Shown here: positions 46,273 through 58,567 of the stretch, one piece after another
Position numbering within the stretch: the stretch's first letter is position 1
Layout of the letters: each line of letters starts with the position of its first letter
NCBI GenBank assembly: GCA_947683425.1
Contig: CANTUQ010000051.1
Span: 1,550,001 to 1,614,000 of the forward strand
DNA: 64,000 nucleotides
Direction of reading: 5' to 3'
Source: Excoecaria cochinchinensis
Lineage: Eukaryota > Streptophyta > Magnoliopsida > Malpighiales > Euphorbiaceae
The notes under the pieces: model-generated
The model's database searches: none
Seen by the model: the letters and a program-made list of their open reading frames with translations, nothing else
What the model was told of the DNA's origin: nothing
Translations under genes and position numbers: made by a program

Positions 46273-49152
46273 TGTAGACACCGGGTCCTGAGTAAGCCTA
46301 GATCGAAGTTACCCAATGATGATAATTGCCTTCACAGGCTTAAAAGGTTAAAAGTGATGGTTTTCTCGTCAAATTTGCATTTTAGAGTGAAAATTTAGAA
46401 AATAATAAAAAATATTTAAAAAATTAATTTTGAAAAATGGGGGCTTAAAATTATAGTGTTTTTAGTCAATTTAAAATTTTAAAAAAAAAAAAAAAAAGTC
46501 GGATCGCGAGTGTCGGGCGCGGCGGCGCGCTGGCGCCCAGCTCGCAGGCGCCCATCGCGCTGCGGGCGCAAAGGCGACGCTCAGCGTCGCCGATGCTGCG
46601 CGCAGCATCGCGTACGCTGAGCGCTAGCGCACGGAAGCTCGCCTGGTTGCCGCTCCGACGCCCGCCCCTCTATAGCGACGGGCATCCTGGCCGTCGGTAT
46701 AGGGTCTGATACCCTTTTCCTCTTTTTCAGCCTTTTTTCCGATTTTTTCACCCAAAAATCCGTTTTTTATCCCATTTTTTTAGGGTTTTTGACTTCAAAT
46801 TAAATTTTAAATATTTTTTTAGATAATTAATTAATAAAACTTGATTTTATCATTAAAAATAAATTAATTTTGTGTTAAAATAGGTTTTTTTTCCTTAATT
46901 AAATTAGGGCAACCTATTTTATTCTATAAAGAGTTTATGATGAAATCAAATGAGAGCCTCCACATATTTTTTAGACCTAAAATTTCCAGAATTTCTCTTC
47001 ATCTTCTTCTTCTTCTTCCACTAAAATTCCAGATTTAGTCCCCAACCAAAAATCAAAAAGAAAAATCAAGTGTTTCATTCTTTTTCCAACATAATTTCTT
47101 CTAAACATATTTTTAGAGGAAGTTTTGTTGTTTGATTCAATTTTTGAGACAAATAGAATAATTATTTGTTCTCAAAATTGTTTTTTAATCTTTTATTTTG
47201 TGTTCTATAAAACTTTTTCATTGATTTTGTTTTGAATCTCTTTTTGATAAAAAATTGATTTTGAGACAAATAAAATAATTGTTTGTCATCAAAATCTAAT
47301 TTTTATTTGATTTTCTAAAATAAAACTTCAATCAATTTTTCTTTATTTTAATCAATAAAACTTTTTTTTTATCAAAATCATTTCTTTAGGCAAAGGTATC
47401 AATTCTTTGTTCTTAAAGAATTTTTGATCATTTTTTTTCATGTTCCTTGGAATAAAATTCCAACACTTACATCATATTTCACTCTAATATTGTGAATCAT
47501 CAAACAAAGAAATCAACCATCACTTTTCCTTCATCAAATCCAATACTCTGAGGGTAAATATTCTAGGCTCAATTTCAATTCCTATTCTATTTTATTTTAT
47601 TTAATTTATTCATGTATATTTTATTGTTTTTATTGATTTATTTATTGTTTTCATCTATTCATTTGTTGTATTGATTTTATATTCGTTCTATTTAATTGTT
47701 TATATGTGATTTGATTTTTATTCATGTGAATATTGTTTTCTTTTAATTCCTAACATGTAAATAATTTATTTTATTGTGATTCCTAATTATTTTTAATATG
47801 CAAATAATTAATTTAAATTAATCATTTTTGCCATGTAAATAGTTTATATTAATCAAGAACACATCAATTAACCTTGTTATACATCATTATTATTTTCATC
47901 AATCTTTTGCATACTAATTTTTATTATTCTTCTTATCATTGTTACATGATTTGATTATGATTTGTTTATTTATTCATTTATTATTTTTCACTTTTCATCA
48001 TCATTGTTATCATTGTTATCATATTTTTACATGTATTAATTAATTAACATGTTTTATTTTATTTTATTCACATCATTTAATCATTTGTCATACATAATGC
48101 ATTGTTTCTCCTTTATTTTGGTTTGTTAACATTTTGATTCCATTATCATTCTTTTCATATCATCTCATTTTATTTTAATTTGTTATTCATTATTTTGTTA
48201 TTCATTAATTGATTTAATTGATTTAATCACTAACATTATTTTATTTGTATTTTGTTTTTATGTCTAAACTCATTTTTCGCTTGGGCGTTTTTGCGAGCAC
48301 ATCGGGAGGTCCAAAAAGGCTCATTTGGTTCATATATTTATTTTCTTTATTTGTAATATTTTATTTAATTTTGCCATATAATTTTCTTGTAAAATTATTT
48401 ATTTAGGCACGCTAAAAAGAAAATCACAAAAACATTTCTATTAATTAACTTGACATTTTTTTTCTAAATAAAAGGGGACCAATGTCCTAGTTTTTCATAC
48501 CCAAATAAATCATCACATCAAAACTGTTTCATAATAAATATGCATGCGAGGACCAATGTTCTCACTATCAATGAATAACCCGTTTTATGCATGTATTTCA
48601 CTTTTATAAATGGGAGTTGTATTCCGCTCCTAGTGTTATTGTAATTTATTTTTGAATGCTTTATTTTGGATTTTGCTTACATTTACCGCTTTTGATATGA
48701 ATGATTGCGCCTTTAATTTAAATTGTATTGTGTGGAAAGTCGATGAAACAATGAATTCAAAACTTAATTATAATATTAATCAAGGTATAAATAAATGAGA
48801 AGTCCCGAACCAGCTCTGGTCTTTGGGCTCAAGCGGCTAGAGGTTTACCCTCCAAGACACCTCTTGTGTCACGAGGCTTTAGCGTTAATCCTAGGCTCCT
48901 TAGGGCGAGAGGTTTACCTTCCAAGACTCCTTTGGCTGGCCCAAAATGGATACTAAGCGCAGTCTTAGGCTCTCCGAGGCGAGAGAAACTTTCCTAATGT
49001 TCTATTGGGTGGCGACTCCATGAAACCTCCTTGTTGCCCAACATAGACGCACTTGCGATATATTGCAAGCTGTCAATGGACCCACAATTGCCCCGATCGC
49101 CCACGTGCGGGCGGTCAGAATGGGCGGCCGTGGGAATCCGGCGCGCGTCACA
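46273..49152 (+). repeat. 3' LTR of element A
   Basis: 2880 bp and nearly identical to 38149-41093. The GC island (46500-46685) is shorter by several indels. A TATA-like tataaag occurs near 46927. It ends gcgcgtcaca, followed by ccagg. Confidence 0.93.
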
Positions 49153-50312
49153 CCAGGTTGGTCTGAACTTTCCTCTGATATCCGGCACGCCTGGTCTCAT
49201 CTGCTTGAATACTAAGTCCCCTTCCTTCAACGGGTGCTTCTTGACGTTCTTCCCAAAAGATCAGGCAAGTCTCTTTTGATAGATCTTGTTGTGGTAGTAA
49301 GCTTTCAACCTATTTTCATCCAACATGTTCAGGTGTTGCAACCTCTGTTGTGCCCATTTAGCTTCTGGAATCTTGGCTTCTGCAACCACTCTTAATGATT
49401 TGAGTTCAACTTCAACTGGCAGCACTGCTTCTGTCCCATATACCAAAGAGTATGGTGTAGCCCCCGTAGACGTTCTGATGGTTGTTCTATACCCCCATAG
49501 TGCGAAAGGCAACTTCTCCGCCCAATCTTTATAGTTCTGCACCATCTTAGCCAGAATCTTCTTGATATTTTTATTAACAGCTTCTACTGCCTTGTTGGCT
49601 TGAGGGCGATATGGAGATGACTTGTGGTGGTCAATGCCGTACTTTTGGAACAGTCTTTTTTGTTTCAGCCATGAATTGGACTCCGTTATCGGACACCACG
49701 TGATGCGGAAGGCCGTATCTGCAAATCAGATTTTTCTTGATGAACTTTGCCATGTCCCGTGCATCAATCTTTTTAAAGGACTCAACTTCTATCCATTTGG
49801 TAAAGTAGTCAATGGCGACGATGATGTATCTGTGTCCATTGGAGGCCGTGGGCTGAATTTCGCTGATAATGTGAATCCCCCAAGCTGCGAACGGCCAAGG
49901 TGACGTAAGATTGCGCAATTTCGAAATGGGCAAGTGTCTTAGATCCGCGTACTGTTGGCATAACTGGGACTGTTTCACATACTTCGAGCAATCATGGTCC
50001 ATGGTAAGCCAGAAAAACCCTTGCCTCATGATCTTCTTGGCCAATGTTAAACCGTTCATATGAGCCCCACACACATCGGCGTGAGTTTCTTCCATTACTC
50101 TTTTAGCCTCTATCTCGTCCAAGCACCTCAACTGGATACCATCAGCCTGTCGCTTGTACAAAGTGCCATCTATACAGATGAACTGAGTAGACAACTTGCG
50201 AATCATCTTCTGATCTTTTTCTGTAGCTTCCTCGGGAAAGGTCGCATTCTCTAGATAGTTCATAATGTCGTAATACCACGGCTTCCCATCTGCTACATCT
50301 ATTTCTGTTGCT
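49153..50312 (-). pseudogene. Element B integrase
   Basis: On the minus strand: an HHCC-like zinc domain (first Cys of the pair changed to Ser in KQSQLC), then the catalytic core. The first catalytic Asp of GIDII is His (GIHII). The second Asp is kept in SDNGVQF and the Glu lies in a VEAVNKN stretch. A one-base gain in an A run near 49665 shifts the frame, and TGA at 49261-49263 replaces an expected Arg. The tail LKEGDLVFKQMRP is cut at 49153 by element A and resumes at 38148. The product would join cDNA to host DNA; this copy cannot be active. Confidence 0.88.
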
Positions 50313-50314
50313 GA

Positions 50315-51301
50315 CTATGACTCGAAACTAGGTCTATCAGAGCTGGAAATCAACATTGGCTTCATGATTACCCCTTCTGGATTGTCCCACATTGACACCA
50401 AAGTGGTGAGCGCATCAGCCAATTGGTTCTCGTCCCTTGGGATGAAATGGAACGCGCACACCTCAAACTGACCACTTAGATCTTTCAAGTAATTAACATA
50501 TGGCATTAGCCTTTCTTCCTTAACAGCCCATTCACCTCGAATTTGATTGATCACTAGGGATGAGTCTCCAAATACCTCAAAGCTTTTTGCCCCCAAGGCT
50601 AATAATGCTTCCAGCCCGAAAGCGCACGCTTCATACTCAGCCTCATTATTGGTCGCCTTGAACCTTAGCTTCTTTGCTAAAGGGAGTTTTTCATTTTCCG
50701 GGGTCGTCAGGATAACTCCTACTCCTGCCCCCTTGTGGTTCACAGCTCCGTCAAAGAGTAGCTGCCAACCTTGAACTGCAATAGCTGCCACATCCTCATC
50801 TGGGAAGTTAAACTCGTAGGAGTCCCCTTGAATTGGGTGTTCTGCTAGGAATTTTGCCACCGCACGCCCCTTGATGGTTTTTCGAGTAACATACTCTATA
50901 TCAAACTCTTGTAGCAGCAACAACCACCTGCCCATTTTCCCTAGTAAGGATGGTGCTTCTTGCAAGTATCTTAAGGGATTCTGCTTCGCCACCGCTTGCA
51001 CCTTGTAAGAGTGGAAATAGTGTTTCAATTTCTTAGAGGCCCAGATAACAGCAAGAAAGATCTTCTCCACCTCATCGTACTTAATCTCGTACTCCAAGAA
51101 TTTCTCACTCAAGTAGTAAATAGCAAATTCCACCCTGAACTCGTCCTCTTGGGTCATCATGGTGCCTACAGAACTATCCTCTATGGCTAGGTACAGAATC
51201 AGGGGTTTACTTGGCTGTGGTGGTCTCAACATCGGTGGATTTAACAAGTACTCTTTGATGGTATCGAAGGCCTTTCGGCAATCCTCGTTCCATACTAGAG
51301 G
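50315..51301 (-). pseudogene. Element B RNase H region (two modules)
   Basis: The first module follows RT directly (PLILYLAIEDSSVG... HYFHSYKV), the standard Ty3/gypsy RNase H position. The second, LFDGAVNHKGAGVG... NNEAEYEA... GDSSLVINQI... NQLADALTTL, has the D-E-D-D layout of an archaeal-type RNase H. Such an extra RNase H is a mark of the Tat lineage. The frame is the same as RT. Stops at 51302-51304 and 50315-50317 are TAG where Gln is expected. Confidence 0.85.
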
Positions 51302-52078
51302 CTAATTTTTCCTGAGGAGTTTAAAGATTGGTTCACAAATCGAAGTTAATTTGGCGATGAATCTGCTGACATATTGCAATTTGCCCAAGAAACTCCTTAC
51401 AACTTTTTCCTTCTGAGGCACCGGCATCTCTCTGATGGCCTTAACCTTGTCTGGGTCAATCTCAAGTCCCCTTTGGCTAACCACATGTCCCAGCAACTTC
51501 CCTGACGTGACCCTGAAGATACACTTCTTAGAGTTTAACCGCAAGTTGTACTTATTTATCCTCTGGAAGAACTTTTCGAATGCTTCAAAGTGGCTTTCTC
51601 GGGTGGCGGATTTGATCATCATATCATCGACATACACTTCCACCTCTTTATGGATAAAGTCTTTTAGGATTTTTGTTGCCATCCTCTGGTAAGTGGCTCC
51701 TGCATTTTTAAGGCAGAAAGGCATTACCCTGTATGCATAAGTTCCCCATTCCTTAATGAAAGCCGTCTTGATCTGGTCAATTATCTTATTAAGAATCTGA
51801 TTGTAACTCGCATAACCATCCCCAAAGCTATACATCTCACAAGTGGCGGCACTGTCTATCAATACATCTATGTGGGGTAACGAAAAATCGTCTTTTGGAC
51901 AGGCCTTATTCAGATCTCGGTAATCCACACATACCCTTACTTTACCGTTCTTTTTGGCCACAGGGACGACATTGGCCAACCAGGTCGGATACTGCACCTC
52001 AACTAGGAATTTGGCCTCGATCTGTTGGCGAATTTCCTCCTTTGCCTTATCTGCCCATTCTGGCCTGAGTCTTCTCAA
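51302..52078 (-). pseudogene. Element B reverse transcriptase
   Basis: A 258-residue open stretch with the RT blocks in order: KVRVCVDYRDLNKACPKD, the GDGYASYNQI block, FCLKNAGATYQRM (the usual FGLKN has Cys for Gly), YVDDMMIKS with both catalytic Asp, and LLGHVVS through FLGKLQYVSRFI. A one-base loss near 52080 separates it from gag-pro. The YVDD core is intact here, unlike in element C. Confidence 0.9.
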
Positions 52079-52086
52079 CTTCTGCT

Positions 52087-55000
52087 TTAGGGTTTATAAT
52101 CTGGATACGTCGGAATAGCGTATTCTGTGATTTCCCGATTAATTCCTGGCATGTCTTCATAGGTCCAGGCAAAAACTTTTTCATATTTTTTTAATATTCT
52201 CTCAAATTTTTCTCGCTCTTCAGGAGTTATATTTGATGCTATCAGAATTTCTTTTGGATTTTCCGTGGTTCCAAGATTAAACGAGGTAGCATCAGTTGAA
52301 TCAATGTCAAATATGAATGGATTATGATCATGATCATGCATGAGGAAATCATCAGAAACATCGCACAAATAAGCAAAATTGTTCACTTTATTAATAAAAT
52401 TGAAATTGTCATTAACATCATTGAAAAGTTCAGGAATGAAAAGACAATCTAAACTAGCTTCTTCTTCTTCCTCCGCTAGTGCATCTGCTGCAGTTGACGG
52501 CCCTGCGTCGCTTTGGTTCTCCGTAGGCTCCTCGGTCATCTCTTGAACGGCTTCCTCCATCTTTGCTTTCCCTTTCAGCTTGGTGATTATCATCTTCTCA
52601 GTGATCACTTCTTCAGGCATGTCACGGTCCCAAGTTGTCTTACCGGTCATGATTTCTTCATCCCAAAAGCCCTCTACTGGCTTGATCAATCCAATGTCCC
52701 AGTCATATACATCATTAAAGACCTTGAACCCTGGCATTATTCTCCCGTCTCCCGTCATATACCCATTGAACCCTATATAAGCACTTACTGTGGTTGCGGG
52801 CACAAAACTTTTCTGAATATGGGGAATTTCCATCTCTAACTTTTCACCCCTTTTTACAGCACCAGTATAACCCAAACCACTTCTGTCCTTCTGACCTTTA
52901 GTAGCAATGGCCGTTGGCATCCCCTGAGACTTCTTTCCCAATCCCGCACCAGGGAGGAACGACATCTTCTTCATCATGCTCAACACTTGCGGAGTTTCTC
53001 CCATCAACTCTTCATTCCCTATCACAGTAACATGAAACCCACTGAATGGCTGCCTTACGATCTCCAGAATCGAAACCTGATTCTCCCGTGCAGCCCTTAT
53101 GGTTACGACTTGATCTTCCTGGGGTATCCTTACCATTTGATGCAGTGTAGAAGGGACTCCACCCAACTTGTGAAACCATGGCCTACCCAAAAGAGCTGAA
53201 AAGTTGGCAGGTATAGGTAGCACTACAAACTCCACTTCAGATTCCACCAGCCCCGTCTTTACTATTGCTATAAATGTGCCTAAAACATGTCTACGCCAGT
53301 TTTCATACTCAGTGATAGTGAGATCAGATTTGGCCAACATGTCCTCCGTCACTCTAAAAGCTACCATTGTTACTTGGGGGCACACATTTATCGACGAGCC
53401 ATCATCCACCATTACACAGGCAGTGTGGTTATGGTTAATCTGTGCCCTTATGTACAAAGGGCGATTATGATTGCGGCCCTCTATTGGCAAGTCAGCATTG
53501 GTAAAAATGACATTTTCCCCCGCTCCGCCTTTCATGACATCCAGAAGCTCGGTAGGCAAGATAGTTGTGGCCATAGTTGCCTCGCATAAAGCCTCCACTA
53601 CCTTCTGCCTATGTGATGGAGACTACCTCAAGAGATCCCATATAGAGATTTAAGTCGGTGTCTTTTTCAGCTGCTTAACAATCAAATCTTCTTCCGACTC
53701 CTTCTCCTTTTGACCTACTTCTGGTTCTTTAGGCCTCTCCACTTCTGGAGCTACCCTTCCGCTCCGGGTCACAGCTCCCACTTTGCTCTTCTCCTTTCCT
53801 TCGTACTCATCCTCTTCCGAACCCCACGGGTCGGCGAACTTCCCGGCACCATCATCCTCCTCTCCACTTTCATCGGTGGACCAGCAATCGATAACAGACA
53901 CTAGTAACCCTTCTTCACTTGTCTTGAAAGTACGCGCATCATTGCCATACAGCTCCCTTAATACAAATTCTTCAGACAAACCTGATCCGATCGCATTCAT
54001 CGGTGGGGGCACATTGTTGTATCCTGTCTTCTTCTGACCTCCTCTCTTTTCTGGGTCCGTGATCTGCTTTGAATCGATGAGATCCTGAATTACATGTCGC
54101 AAGGCTTTGCAATCATCGGTAGTGTGTCCAGTATGTTGATGATATGCACAGTACTCATTATCCTTGTGCCCTGGTTAGCCCACTGTTCTAACCGGTCGGG
54201 GAGGTAAAGGTTATAGTTTCCCCTCCTTCATTAGTCTTCTCAACACCCACAACAAAGACCTTCCGAGGTTCGAAAAGCATCTCGGAGTAAAGTTGGTAGT
54301 TTATACTTCCGCGATCTTTCCAGGGCCTGCCGACCTGCCAGCTCCACTAGCACCCTTCCTAGGATAATTCTCAACACTCGCTTTCTTAGTCAAGTACTCC
54401 GCCTCGACTTTTATGGCGATATCCTTCAGAGATTCCCAATCTCTCAATCCCTTCATCTTCAAACCCTCCCTTAAATATGGGCTCGCATTTCTGATGAACA
54501 GCCGTATTTGATCTTGAGTATCCGGTTTTCTTCTCATTTCCATCACCCGGTTTCTCCATCGGGTTAGATACTCATGAAAGGACTCACCTCCTTTCTACTG
54601 TAGTAGCTCCAGGTCTTTCAGGGTAACTTCCATCCTCGTACTACAGTCGTACTGCCTCAGAAATTCCTCCATCAATAAATCCCAGTCTTCTTTAGTCTGA
54701 CGATCCAACCCATGATACCAATCCATTGCTGGGCCGGTTAAGCTTAAGCAAAAATACTCAATCTTCTGCTTCCTTGTCAGAGTAGTACCCTTCATTACCA
54801 ACGAGTACTGCTTGATATGTGCGGTAGGGTCAGAAGTACCGTCGAACTTTGGAACATCTGGCATCTTAAGGTTTATCGGGATAGGGTCCTCTCCATCTAA
54901 CTCCCTATCTTCTGGATTCATCCCTTGACCCTTCGTCAAAGTCCTAGCCATTGCTTCAAACCTCTCTTCCATCTTCTTCCAAATAGCCTCCTCAGTTTGG

Positions 55001-55454
55001 GATGCCTTCCCTCTCTAAGACACACGTTCCTCATAATCTTCATCTGAATCATCGTATAATCCCAGGACTTGTTTACCCCTCTGAACCCCTGAAGTAGTTG
55101 GTCTAAAATGCACCGGTGGTGGATGATTCTCTTCTAGTGGGTTTGCTCGGACCTCCTCCGTTTCATTGCTTCTCACGGGAGGAGGTGGTGGGTTCTCTTG
55201 AGCGGCCGGCCGGCCCATCTTGGCTAACATGTTCATCAAACGATTTTCAAAGTCCTCAAGTCTACGGCCCACTTCCTCTGCAACTATAGCCCTGGTGGCA
55301 TCTGTCCCCCTTGGTGAGTTTGCCATTTCTAAAGTAGCGTAGCTAGCTTCTGAAGTAGTATCCAAATATTCTACCCTTTCTGGTGGCTCAAAAATAGAAT
55401 TTTGAACCAACCGCCCTCGAGGACCTCTTGTCCACCTAGGCAGATCTATGATGG
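52087..55454 (-). pseudogene. Element B gag-protease polyprotein
   Basis: One frame runs from the splice-like site (exon start 55454) to 52087. In order: a gag start MANSPRG, coiled-coil RRLEDFENR, capsid (KFDGTSDPTAHIKQY, DWYHGLDRQ), CHHC knuckle (YCAYHQHTGHTTDDC, near 54140), an acidic linker, an aspartic protease (VMVDDGSSINVCP near 53400) and a G-patch-like GAGLGKKSQG stretch, ending in the DMPGI linker before RT. Seven stops break the frame at 55015, 54595, 54301, 54211, 54175, 53650 and 53623, each TAG or TAA where Gln is expected. Confidence 0.87.
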
Positions 55455-56211
55455 CTGCAAACACAAAAAAGTTAGAATGATGCATGAATGCGACAAAATG
55501 CATGATCGTGCTATGCGACAACCACAAATCACATTCAAGCACATAGGTCCTTCCACCCTTGTACTCCCACACACGAGGCCATAGTCTCTTTCCTAGGCGG
55601 GATTAGCCTATGGGTCAACAGGGACCCGATGGACGCGCATGGTGCATGGCAAAAAATCGGCAGCATAACCTGTCGTAACTAATGTACAGGCGCATGGATT
55701 ATGATCATTATGTATTTATGTGACCCCACTGAATCGACATGATCCTACCGGGGCATAAAAGCCTTTGGCTAGGTAACCGATCAAGACATCTGGGTTCACC
55801 CAATACATAAGGATCCATATAGCAAGCACAGTATTAAGGTTCATATCACCTAGGGAAAGTGTCTATGTCCATTACATGAGCTTTGTCCAAGGCAGTGTTG
55901 CTTTAGGGCTACCTAAGCATGGTCCCTGCCGACGGGTCTAGCTCATCACGAGCGTAACGACCTATCGGGTCACCATTTAATATACCATTATGGTATGAGG
56001 CTTGGGCTGGTGATTATTCCTAACACTTTCCTATATTGAGTAAACATAGGGTCGTGCTTCGAGAACGCATCGGGGCTGATAGAGGGACCAAACTAACATA
56101 ATCTAAGGCTCTAATGAGATGATATGCAATTTTGAAAGAGAGAGAAATTTTTAAACTAAAACTCAATTGTAAATTTAATCAAGGTACTTTCGAATTGAAG
56201 TCTCGGATATA
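55455..56211 (-). other. Untranslated leader of element B
   Basis: Minus-strand leader similar to those of A and C. It ends with a ttctaac branch-like site, a T-rich tract and cag (RC of 55455-55457). No gene is seen. Confidence 0.65.
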
Positions 56212-56229
56212 TCCCCAGAAGAATTGCCA
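56212..56229 (-). other. Primer binding site of element B (mutated tRNA-Arg type)
   Basis: On the minus strand it reads tggcaattcttctgggga, differing from A's site at four or five positions. Confidence 0.75.
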
Positions 56230-56230
56230 C

Positions 56231-57095
56231 TGTGACGCGCGTCGAACCCCGTTGCTTCCCGAGGGCCCGCTTTTAGGGCGATCGAGAGAGGTTCATTGGA
56301 ACTTGTAAGGTATTTACAAGTGCGTCTATTTTGGGCAACAAGGAGATTTCATGGAGTCGCCACCCAATAAAACATTGGGAAAGTTCGTCTCGCCTCAGTG
56401 AGCCTAAGACGGCGCATATTATCCATTTTGGGCAAACCAAAGGGGTCTTGGAGGCATTCACCCCAATAGAACATTAGAATGACCCTCTAACGCTAAGGAG
56501 CCTAGGATTGTAAATTGAGTTTTTTGGTGGGACACAAGAGGTGTCTTGGAGATCCCATTCCAATGAAATATCGGAATGGACCTCTCGCCTCATTGAGCCC
56601 AAAGACCAGAGATAGGTTCGGGACTTCTCATTTATTCTCACCTTGATTAATTTTACAATTAAGTTTTGAATTTATTATTTCACTCTCTTTCCACATGATG
56701 CAATTAATTAAAAAGCGCAATCATTCACATAAAAGTGAAAAATAAAATAACATTAAAATAAAGCATGTGAAAGTAAATTACAATAAAACTAGGGGCGGAA
56801 TACAACCCCCATTGTAAATAAGGTACAAAACATGCATAAAACGGGATATTTATTAAAATTGAGGACATTGGTCCTAGATGCATTTATTATAAAAAAACAA
56901 TTTTTCTATGTGATGATTTTATTGGATAAAATAGGACTTTGGTCCTTGATTTTGCGAAAATTCCCAAATTGATTATTATAAAATTCTTAGCCATTTTTAT
57001 TATCGTGACAAAAAAATAATTTTACAAAGGGAAATAAATAAATTATCATAACAATAACAACAATCATGCAATTAATATAATAATAAAATGCTAAA
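56231..57095 (-). repeat. 5' LTR of element B, truncated
   Basis: The last 865 bases of the LTR, matching 24875-25735. The upstream 1.57 kb, with promoter and GC island, is missing; at 57091-57100 the sequence switches to a plus-strand LTR. Confidence 0.85.
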
Positions 57096-58548
57096 TATTG
57101 ATTGTTTATTATTTTTAACATGTAATTGATTTATTTCACTTTAATTCATCATTATTTTTAACATGTAATTAACAAATTCATTTTAATTGATATTTTTACC
57201 ATGTAAATGGTTTACATCATTTGTGAACATATTTAATTAATCATGTCATTCATTTAATTATTTTCATCGTTCTCTTATTCATTTTTATCATTCTTTTTAT
57301 CGTTGTCACATGTTTTATTTATTGTTATTTATTTATTTTCATTATAATTATTAATCATGTGCATATTTTCATATATTAATTCATTAACAAGTTTTATACT
57401 ATTTCAATCATATCTTTTAATTCATTTGTCATTTATAATGCATTTTTCCCATTTACTTTAGTTAATTAATATTTCAATTCATTTAATCCATTTTTGATGC
57501 CATCTCTCTTTACTTTATCTCATTTTATCATTAATTTATTTAATTAATTTAATTACTAACATTATTTCATTTGTATTTTATTTTTTTTGTCAAAACTTAT
57601 TTTCTTTACTTGGGCATTTTTTGCGAGCACACGAGGAGATCCAGAAGGCTCATTTGGGTTAGATATTTAATTGCTTTATTTTGTAATATTTCATTTATTT
57701 GGCTTTTTCATTTATTTTGCCATGTGATCTTTAATAAAATTATTTATTTTAGGCACGCTAAAAAGAAAATCACAAAAGCATTTTTATTAATTAATTTGGA
57801 ATTTTTCCTCAATAAAAATGGGACCAATGTCTCAATTTTGTCTATCCAAAATAAAATCATCATATCAAAATTATTTTATAATAAATATGCATGCGAGGAC
57901 CAATATCCTCATCATTAATGAATATCCCGATTTATGTATGATTTGTATTTTATTTACAATGGGCGTTGTATTCCGCCCCTAGTTTTGTTGTAATATTTTT
58001 ACATATGCTTTATTTTATTTACGCTTTTATTTATCGCTTCCACTATGTGATTGACATGCGCTTTAATTAATTGCATTAAAATGAATGAGAAATGGGATGA
58101 AATGATAAAATTCAAAACTCGATTATAAAATTAACCAAGGTATGAATAAATGGGAAGTCCCGAACTCACTCTGGTCTTGGGCTCAATGAGGTTAGAGGTC
58201 CATCTCCGTATTTCATTGGGATGGCATCTCCAATATATCTCTTGTGTCCCACAAAAAGACTTAAATTTACAATCCTAGGCTCCACGGGGTAGAGGGTAAT
58301 TCTAGTGTTCTATTGGGATGATATCTCCAAGATCCCTTTGGCTTGCCCAAAATGGATATTATGCGCCGTCTTAGGCTCATCGAGGCTAGACGACCTGTCC
58401 CAATGTTCTATTGGGTGGCGACTCCAAGAAACCTCCTTGTTGCCCAACATAGACGCACTTGTAAATACCTTACAAGTTTTCATGAACCTCCACCCGATCG
58501 CCCTATAAGCGGGCCTTCGGGGCGCCCCGGGGTTCGGCGCGTGTCACA
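57096..58548 (+). repeat. 5' LTR of element C, 5' truncated
   Basis: It follows the last half of A's LTR (compare 39675-41093), including gcgaggaccaatatcctc and attgggtggcgactcc, and ends gcgtgtcaca. The first 1.5 kb is missing. Confidence 0.85.
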
Positions 58549-58549
58549 G

Positions 58550-58567
58550 TGGTGACTCCGCTGGGGA
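58550..58567 (+). other. Primer binding site of element C
   Basis: tggtgactccgctgggga, one base different from A's site, two bases after the LTR end. Confidence 0.85.

Larger units (their letters stand above)
38149..49152 (+). mobile_element. Element A: young gag-only Tat/Ogre derivative
   Basis: A complete LTR element of 11.0 kb: 5' LTR 38149-41093, PBS, leader, broken gag, pol remnants, tandem repeats, PPT and 3' LTR 46273-49152. The perfect duplication ccagg flanks it (38144-38148 and 49153-49157) inside B's integrase tail. By eye the LTRs differ by roughly two dozen substitutions over 2.9 kb plus GC-island indels, so the insertion is recent. There is no protease, RT, RNase H or integrase, so it must have moved with enzymes from a relative. 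Confidence 0.93.
24875..57095 (-). mobile_element. Element B: Tat/Ogre Ty3-gypsy retrotransposon with two extra ORFs
   Basis: A minus-strand element: 5' LTR fragment (57095-56231), PBS, leader, gag-pro (55454-52087), RT, two RNase H modules, integrase (to 49153, resuming at 38148 and ending at 38025), untranslated region, antisense gene (31521-32825), sense ORF (30468-28955), tandem repeats, PPT and 3' LTR (27305-24875). It is interrupted by LTR1/LTR2 and by element A. Its two LTR copies differ by several percent near their 3' ends, so it is older than A. Many stops and at least three frameshifts break gag, pol and the sense ORF. Dual RNase H, a tRNA-Arg PBS and long LTRs place it in the Tat/Ogre lineage. 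Confidence 0.88.

Noticed and set aside
49325..53653. Plus-strand frames across B gag-pol
   Set aside because: Shadows of the minus-strand RT, RNase H, integrase and protease; no domains of their own.
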